DNA of 64,000 nt, from assembly GCF_041287255.1 (NCBI RefSeq), contig NZ_JBGGTX010000002.1, forward strand, positions 124,001 through 188,000. The letters are read 5' to 3'. The stretch is from Tamlana flava (GTDB lineage Bacteria > Bacteroidota > Bacteroidia > Flavobacteriales > Flavobacteriaceae). A program made the translations under genes and the position numbers. Shown one piece after another: positions 59,513 through 64,000 of this stretch. The notes beneath the pieces are model-generated. The model did not search any database. It worked only from the letters and a program-made list of their open reading frames with translations, and had not been told where the DNA came from. Positions within the stretch are counted from its first letter, which is position 1, and each line of letters opens with the position of its first letter.

Positions 59513-62500
59513 TTAAGCCACAATAGTTTGTAAAGCACCCAAAGCCTGCTTTACAGTTTTAATATTATCAAAAGTCAACATTAAGCGTAAACCGTTCCGA
59601 GTTTGCTTTTCCTTCATTTTACAAGCATTTGGATGTGCTTGAACAAACTGCAGTACCTTGGTAAAATTGTTGCTTTGATAAAAACTACTTTGTTGGTCGT
59701 TAATAAAATAACCGAGGAGTTTTCCTTTTTTCATCACAACCTTTTCAAATCCAATTTTTGTGGCCAACCACTTTATTTGGACACTGTCTAACAAATCGGT
59801 CACTTGTTTTGGCAATTCCCCAAATCGGTCAATTAATTCCTTCTCAAAGGTAAACAATTCCGTTTCCGTTTTAAGGTCGTTAAGTTGGGTATAGAGATTT
59901 AGGCGTTCTGTAATGTTATTGATATAACTATCTGGGAAAAGCAACTCAAAATCGGAATCTATAGTAACATCTTTTACATAAATCTTATTTTCCTCAGGCT
60001 CGTTATAAAGGTCTTTGAATTCGTTTTCTTTTAACTCCTCTATGGCTTCGTTCAATATTTTCTGATAAGTATCAAACCCTATTTCATTGATAAACCCACT
60101 TTGCTCACCGCCCAATAAATCGCCAGCTCCACGAATTTCCAAATCTTTCATCGCGATGTTAAAACCACTGCCCAATTCTGTAAATTGTTCTAGTGCTGTA
60201 ATGCGTTTTCGCGCATCTTCGGTCATTGCAGAATATTCGGGAGTTATAAAATAGCAGAAAGCTTTTTTGTTGCTTCGTCCAACTCGTCCGCGCATTTGGT
60301 GCAAATCGCTGAGTCCAAAATTATTGGCATTGTTGATGAAAATAGTGTTGGCGTTTGGCACATCCAATCCACTTTCTACAATAGTGGTGCTTACAAGCAC
60401 ATCAAAACCGCCATCCATAAAAGACAGCATGAGTTGTTCTAGTTTTTTACCATCCATTTGCCCATGCCCAATACCAATTTTAGCATCGGGCACCAACCGC
60501 TGGATCATGCCTGCCACTTCCTTAATATTTTCAATGCGGTTATGGATAAAGAAAATTTGGCCACCACGTTCAATTTCATAGCGGATGGCATCACGGATGG
60601 CTTCTTCATTAAAGCGGATAACATGGCTTTCAATGGGGTATCTGTTTGGCGGTGGCGTTGTGATAACTGATAAATCGCGCGCCGCCATTAAACTGAACTG
60701 AAGTGTTCTGGGGATTGGGGTTGCGGTTAAGGTTAAAACATCAACATTATCTTTTAAAGTTTTAAGTTTTTCTTTCACAGCCACGCCGAACTTTTGCTCT
60801 TCATCAACAATGAGCAGCCCTAAATCTCTAAACTTTACATTTTTATTTACCAGCTGATGCGTACCTATGATGATATCCACTTGGCCTTTTTCTAAAGCGT
60901 CCAAAGTTTCGCGTTTTTCTTTGGCCGTTCTAAATCGGTTTAGATAATCTACCGTTACCGGGAAATCCTTTAAACGTTGCCTAAACGTTCTTGAATGCTG
61001 ATACGCCAAAATGGTTGTTGGTACGAGCACAGCAACCTGCTTCCCGTTGTCTACGGCCTTAAATGCCGCGCGAATTGCCACCTCGGTCTTACCAAAACCA
61101 ACATCGCCACAAACCAGTCTATCCATCGGGCGTTCGCTTTCCATATCGATTTTAATGTCAGCAGTAGCCGTGCTTTGGTCTGGCGTATCTTCATAAATAA
61201 AGGATGCCTCCAACTCGTGTTGCATATAACTGTCTGGATTATATCGATAACCCTTTTCAGTTTTACGCTTTGCATAAAGTTTTATGAGATTAAAGGCTAC
61301 ATGCTTTACGCGCGACTTTGTTTTTTCCTTTAAGGTTTTCCATGCTTTGCTGCCAAGTTTGTAGATTTTTGGCGGCTTGCCATCTTTACCATTAAATTTT
61401 GTGATTTTATGAAGCGAATGGATACTTAAATATAAAACATCGCGCTCACCATAAATCAATTTAATGGCCTCTTGTTTCTTGCCCTCAACATCTATTTTTT
61501 GAAGCCCACCAAAACGCCCAATGCCATGATCAATATGGGTTACGTAATCGCCCATACTTAAATTTGTAAGTTCCTTTAAGGTAATGGCTTGCTTTTTGGC
61601 ATATCCATTTTTTAAGTGGAATTTATGATAGCGTTCAAAAATTTGATGGTCAGTATAGCATACTATTTTGCCATCATGGTCAATAAACCCTTGATGCAAA
61701 GACAATAAAACGGTGTTATACGGACTAACGTCCAAATGCGAATCGTCAAAAATATCATGAAAACGCTTAGCCTGTTGTTCACTTACACATGCAATATAAT
61801 TGGTGTAACCGCTTTTGTGGTTTTTATTTAAATCTTCTATTAAAAGATTGAATTGTTTGTTAAATGCGGGTTGCGGTGTGGTGCTAAATTCAATTTTATG
61901 TGCTGACTCACTTGTACTTGACATAACTGTTGTCGTGCCAAACTCAACTATTGAAAATTCCAGTAATTGTCTTTTTAGCAGGGTTGAATTACAAAATAAT
62001 TCACTAGGAGTAGCATGTTTAATATCTATTGAAAGCTTTTTGAAAGCTTCTTCTGCCTTTGTATAAAAATCATCTATCCTATAGAAAAACAAATCAGCAT
62101 TTTTTAACCAAACCACCGTTTTTTGAGCAACGTATTTTAAAAAACTCTGACGGCTTTCTTGCAACAATTTATTTGCTACGTTGGGAATGATGTTGATTTT
62201 CTTGGTCTGCTCAATAGACAGCTGTGTTTCTACATCAAAAGTTCTGATACTATCCACCTCCTCGCCAAAAAATTCAATACGGTAGGGTTCATCATGCGAA
62301 AATGAAAATACGTCTACAATACCACCACGTACGGAAAACTCTCCAGGCTCGGTAACAAAATCAACACGCTTAAACTGATATTCAAAAAGCACTTCATTTA
62401 CAAAGTCAATGGACAGTTTATCTCCCAATGCTACCTTCAGGGTGCTCCGTTCTAGCTCTTTTCTAGTTACCACCTGCTCAAAAAGGGCATCAGGGTAAGT

Positions 62501-62866
62501 AACAATAATGGCAGGTTTTTTTTGCGAATTGATACGGTTTAAAACTTCGGCCCGAAGGAGTACATTAGCATTGTCTGTTTCCTCAATATCGTAAGGCCTG
62601 CGGTAGCTTCCGGGGTAAAACAGTACATCTTTATCATTACAAAGTTGTTCTAAATCATTTAAATAATGTGCGGCCTCTTCTTTATCATTAAAAATCAATA
62701 AAAATGGCTTTTCCGTTTCTTTAAAAACACTTGACACTACAAACGATAATGACGAACCAACTAAGCCTTTTAAAAACGTTTTGCTTTGAGGTTGGGCAAT
62801 AGAAGTTTGCAGTTTTTGCGTTTGCAAAAACTGTGCATAGGTTTGCGAGAAGGCAGAATGACTCAC
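59513..62866 (-). CDS. mfd: Transcription-repair coupling factor Mfd
   Basis: Removes stalled RNA polymerase at DNA lesions and recruits UvrA. The 1117-residue protein has the order UvrB-like N-terminal part (SIAQPQSKTFLKGLVGSSLSFVV, PGSYRRPYDIEE), an RNAP-interacting domain (MGDYVTHIDHGIGRFGGLQ), the translocase with GDVGFGKTEVAIRAAF (Walker A), LLIVDEEQKFGV (DEEQ), TATPIPRTLQFS, and the TRG/motor C-part GLDVPNANTIFINNANNFGLSDLHQMRGRVGRSNKKAFCYF. A C-terminal D7 domain closes the protein. The start is a GTG at 62866 preceded by an in-frame TAG, so no longer version is possible. Length is that of other Bacteroidota Mfd proteins. Confidence 0.98.
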   Translation of the reverse strand: MSHSAFSQTYAQFLQTQKLQTSIAQPQSKTFLKGLVGSSLSFVVSSVFKETEKPFLLIFNDKEEAAHYLNDLEQLCNDKDVLFYPGSYRRPYDIEETDNANVLLRAEVLNRINSQKKPAIIVTYPDALFEQVVTRKELERSTLKVALGDKLSIDFVNEVLFEYQFKRVDFVTEPGEFSVRGGIVDVFSFSHDEPYRIEFFGEEVDSIRTFDVETQLSIEQTKKINIIPNVANKLLQESRQSFLKYVAQKTVVWLKNADLFFYRIDDFYTKAEEAFKKLSIDIKHATPSELFCNSTLLKRQLLEFSIVEFGTTTVMSSTSESAHKIEFSTTPQPAFNKQFNLLIEDLNKNHKSGYTNYIACVSEQQAKRFHDIFDDSHLDVSPYNTVLLSLHQGFIDHDGKIVCYTDHQIFERYHKFHLKNGYAKKQAITLKELTNLSMGDYVTHIDHGIGRFGGLQKIDVEGKKQEAIKLIYGERDVLYLSIHSLHKITKFNGKDGKPPKIYKLGSKAWKTLKEKTKSRVKHVAFNLIKLYAKRKTEKGYRYNPDSYMQHELEASFIYEDTPDQSTATADIKIDMESERPMDRLVCGDVGFGKTEVAIRAAFKAVDNGKQVAVLVPTTILAYQHSRTFRQRLKDFPVTVDYLNRFRTAKEKRETLDALEKGQVDIIIGTHQLVNKNVKFRDLGLLIVDEEQKFGVAVKEKLKTLKDNVDVLTLTATPIPRTLQFSLMAARDLSVITTPPPNRYPIESHVIRFNEEAIRDAIRYEIERGGQIFFIHNRIENIKEVAGMIQRLVPDAKIGIGHGQMDGKKLEQLMLSFMDGGFDVLVSTTIVESGLDVPNANTIFINNANNFGLSDLHQMRGRVGRSNKKAFCYFITPEYSAMTEDARKRITALEQFTELGSGFNIAMKDLEIRGAGDLLGGEQSGFINEIGFDTYQKILNEAIEELKENEFKDLYNEPEENKIYVKDVTIDSDFELLFPDSYINNITERLNLYTQLNDLKTETELFTFEKELIDRFGELPKQVTDLLDSVQIKWLATKIGFEKVVMKKGKLLGYFINDQQSSFYQSNNFTKVLQFVQAHPNACKMKEKQTRNGLRLMLTFDNIKTVKQALGALQTIVA

Positions 62867-62978
62867 CTAATTCTGTTTTGAGTTGCAAATATAATGTTTC
62901 GGATTGTTTTCTTTATTAATCTACAATTTAAATGTTTTGGTTCATTCCAACTTTGGCTTAGGGATAGAAATAGCATCC

Positions 62979-63024
62979 TTTAAAGCAAAACGCACTGCCA
63001 AATGGCAGTGCGTTTTGCTTTAAA
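62979..63024 (-). terminator. Strong hairpin terminator after pyk
   Basis: Two perfect 22-bp arms (62979-63000 and 63003-63024) around AA; the core is GCACTGCC/GGCAGTGC. The minus-strand 3' arm contains GTTTTGCTTT. It lies 56 bp beyond the pyk stop, in the gap before mfd. Confidence 0.85.
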
Positions 63025-63079
63025 GATATAATGGAAAGCCCGACCACGCAAAGGGGGTGGTAACGCCCAAAATAATTTT

Positions 63080-64000
63080 CTAAAAATTACAGGTTTCTAT
63101 TTCTGACACACGAAGCGTGTTCACCATTCCTTTATCTTGAATTGGCATGGCCGCTAAGCTAATTAACATATCGCCAACATCAAGATAACCCATTTTACAT
63201 GCAATGGCATTTACATCTTCTATAGTTTCATCTGTACTGACAAATTTATCGTAATAGAATGTACGAACACCCCATAGTAAACTCAATCGAGTTAAAATTC
63301 GCTTATTGGACGTAAACACCAAAATATGACAAGAAGGCCTCCAAGCTGAAATTTGAAATGCCGTATAACCACTATTGGTTAATGTTGAAATGGCTTTGGC
63401 ATTAATTTCATTGGCCATATTTGCAGCATGATAACAAATAGACTTGGTTATATAACGATTGGTACGGATGTGCGGAGGCAATTGAGGCACCTTGATTAAG
63501 TCCGAATTTTCGACGCTTTTTAAGATGTCAGACATTTGCCTGATAACCTGAACAGGATATTTACCCACGGATGTTTCACCTGAGAGCATCACAGCATCTG
63601 CACCGTCCATAACAGAGTTTGCTACGTCGTTCACCTCAGCTCTTGTAGGTGTTAAACTGGTAATCATGGTTTCCATCATTTGGGTGGCAATAATCACCGG
63701 AATCCTTGCTTTTTTGGCGCGAAGCACCAATTGCTTTTGGATAAGTGGTACTTCTTGAGCTGGCACCTCAACCCCAAGGTCACCACGAGCAACCATTAAA
63801 CCATCACAATGTGCTACAATTTTATCAATATTTTCAACAGCTTCCGGTTTTTCAATTTTGGCTACGATTGGTATTTTGTAATCACTGTGTGTTTTAATTA
63901 AATCTCGCAGTTGCATTAAATCCTCTGCATGTCGGACAAAAGACAACGCAATCCAATCTACATCTTGGCTTATGGCAAAAATGGCATCTTCAATATCCTT
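63080..64000 (-). CDS. pyk: Pyruvate kinase, C-terminal part (5' end outside window)
   Basis: Last enzyme of glycolysis, converts phosphoenolpyruvate and ADP to pyruvate and ATP. The frame is open to the right edge, giving the last 306 residues. They include SFVRHAEDLMQLRDL, the substrate/Mg motif ARGDLGVEVP with AKIEKPEAVENID before it, the signature TQMMETMITSLTPTRAEVNDVANSVMDGADAVMLSGETSVGKYP, and the C-terminal allosteric-type domain ending RVSEIETCNF. The reading begins inside the A domain; about the first 170 residues are missing. A strong terminator follows. Confidence 0.97.
   Translation of the reverse strand, partial: KDIEDAIFAISQDVDWIALSFVRHAEDLMQLRDLIKTHSDYKIPIVAKIEKPEAVENIDKIVAHCDGLMVARGDLGVEVPAQEVPLIQKQLVLRAKKARIPVIIATQMMETMITSLTPTRAEVNDVANSVMDGADAVMLSGETSVGKYPVQVIRQMSDILKSVENSDLIKVPQLPPHIRTNRYITKSICYHAANMANEINAKAISTLTNSGYTAFQISAWRPSCHILVFTSNKRILTRLSLLWGVRTFYYDKFVSTDETIEDVNAIACKMGYLDVGDMLISLAAMPIQDKGMVNTLRVSEIETCNF

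Noticed and set aside
1..64000. CRISPR arrays
   Set aside because: No series of regularly spaced repeats of 25-40 bp was seen; the palindromic repeats in the left part differ from one another and lie between single genes.
1..64000. Many open frames opposite or within real genes (for example within mcrB, feoB, mfd and gmk)
   Set aside because: They lie in other frames of well-supported genes, lack sensible starts, signal peptides or domains, and have skewed composition typical of antisense reading.
1..64000. rRNA operon
   Set aside because: No 16S, 23S or 5S sequence was recognised; only two tRNA genes were found.

Overview
This window looks like the chromosome of a member of the Flavobacteriaceae (phylum Bacteroidota). 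The signs are AT-rich DNA, several secreted proteins with a C-terminal type IX secretion (T9SS) sorting domain, TANNTTTG-type -7 promoter elements, few Shine-Dalgarno sequences, and conserved flavobacterial gene groups (yicC-gmk-nadD-gpsA, rseP, mfd, pyk). The species cannot be fixed from the sequence.

Bases 1-11,200 are accessory DNA. Small, mostly minus-strand genes of unrelated kinds are separated by roughly 50-130 bp imperfect palindromes with two-box arms like integron attC sites. The cargo includes a uracil-DNA-glycosylase-like protein (cut by the window edge), a MESH1-like alarmone hydrolase, a 5'(3')-deoxyribonucleotidase, a NucS-like nuclease and several unknown proteins. A type IV McrBC restriction system and an SRAP-family DNA-protein crosslink protein lie inside. 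A 65-bp repeat with an internal palindrome occurs on each side of the 1.8-11.1 kb section. Bases 11,200-14,300 hold an ADP-ribosylglycohydrolase, a T9SS LamG protein and two decayed genes.

Bases 14,335-21,119 form one compact minus-strand operon of eight genes. It contains two DUF4407-like coiled-coil membrane proteins, a membrane transglutaminase-like protein, a four-helix membrane protein, a lipoprotein, a staphylococcal-nuclease-type nuclease and a small Cys-rich secreted protein. This is one of the two best candidates for an undescribed multi-protein system. Next come a TPR histidine kinase/response regulator pair, a tiny lipoprotein and a heavily palindromic intergenic region.

Bases about 25,450-29,640 are a compact integrated element: tyrosine integrase, unknown gene, excisionase-like HTH protein, small gene, and a protein with motifs A, B and C resembling a family A polymerase palm. 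No relaxase is present, so it may be a replicating satellite or minimal integrative element. A large secreted SusE/F-like carbohydrate-binding protein, a PatB-type aminotransferase and two decayed copies of a secreted-protein gene follow.

Bases 34,850-64,000 are mainly core chromosome: yicC-gmk-nadD, gpsA, a GH43 glycosidase, tRNA-Arg(CCT), tRNA-Asn(GTT) with a serine-recombinase relic beside it, rseP, an M1 aminopeptidase, SCO, mfd and pyk. Embedded here are two iron/manganese transport loci. One is a standard feoA-feoB-FeoB-associated protein operon. The other is a TonB receptor gene converging on an operon for a DtxR-type repressor, a membrane-anchored DtxR-FeoA fusion, a stand-alone FeoB GTPase and a stand-alone FeoB permease. 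Identical 16-bp palindromes precede the receptor and the repressor operon, which suggests a shared metal-responsive regulon. This is the other best candidate for a new system.
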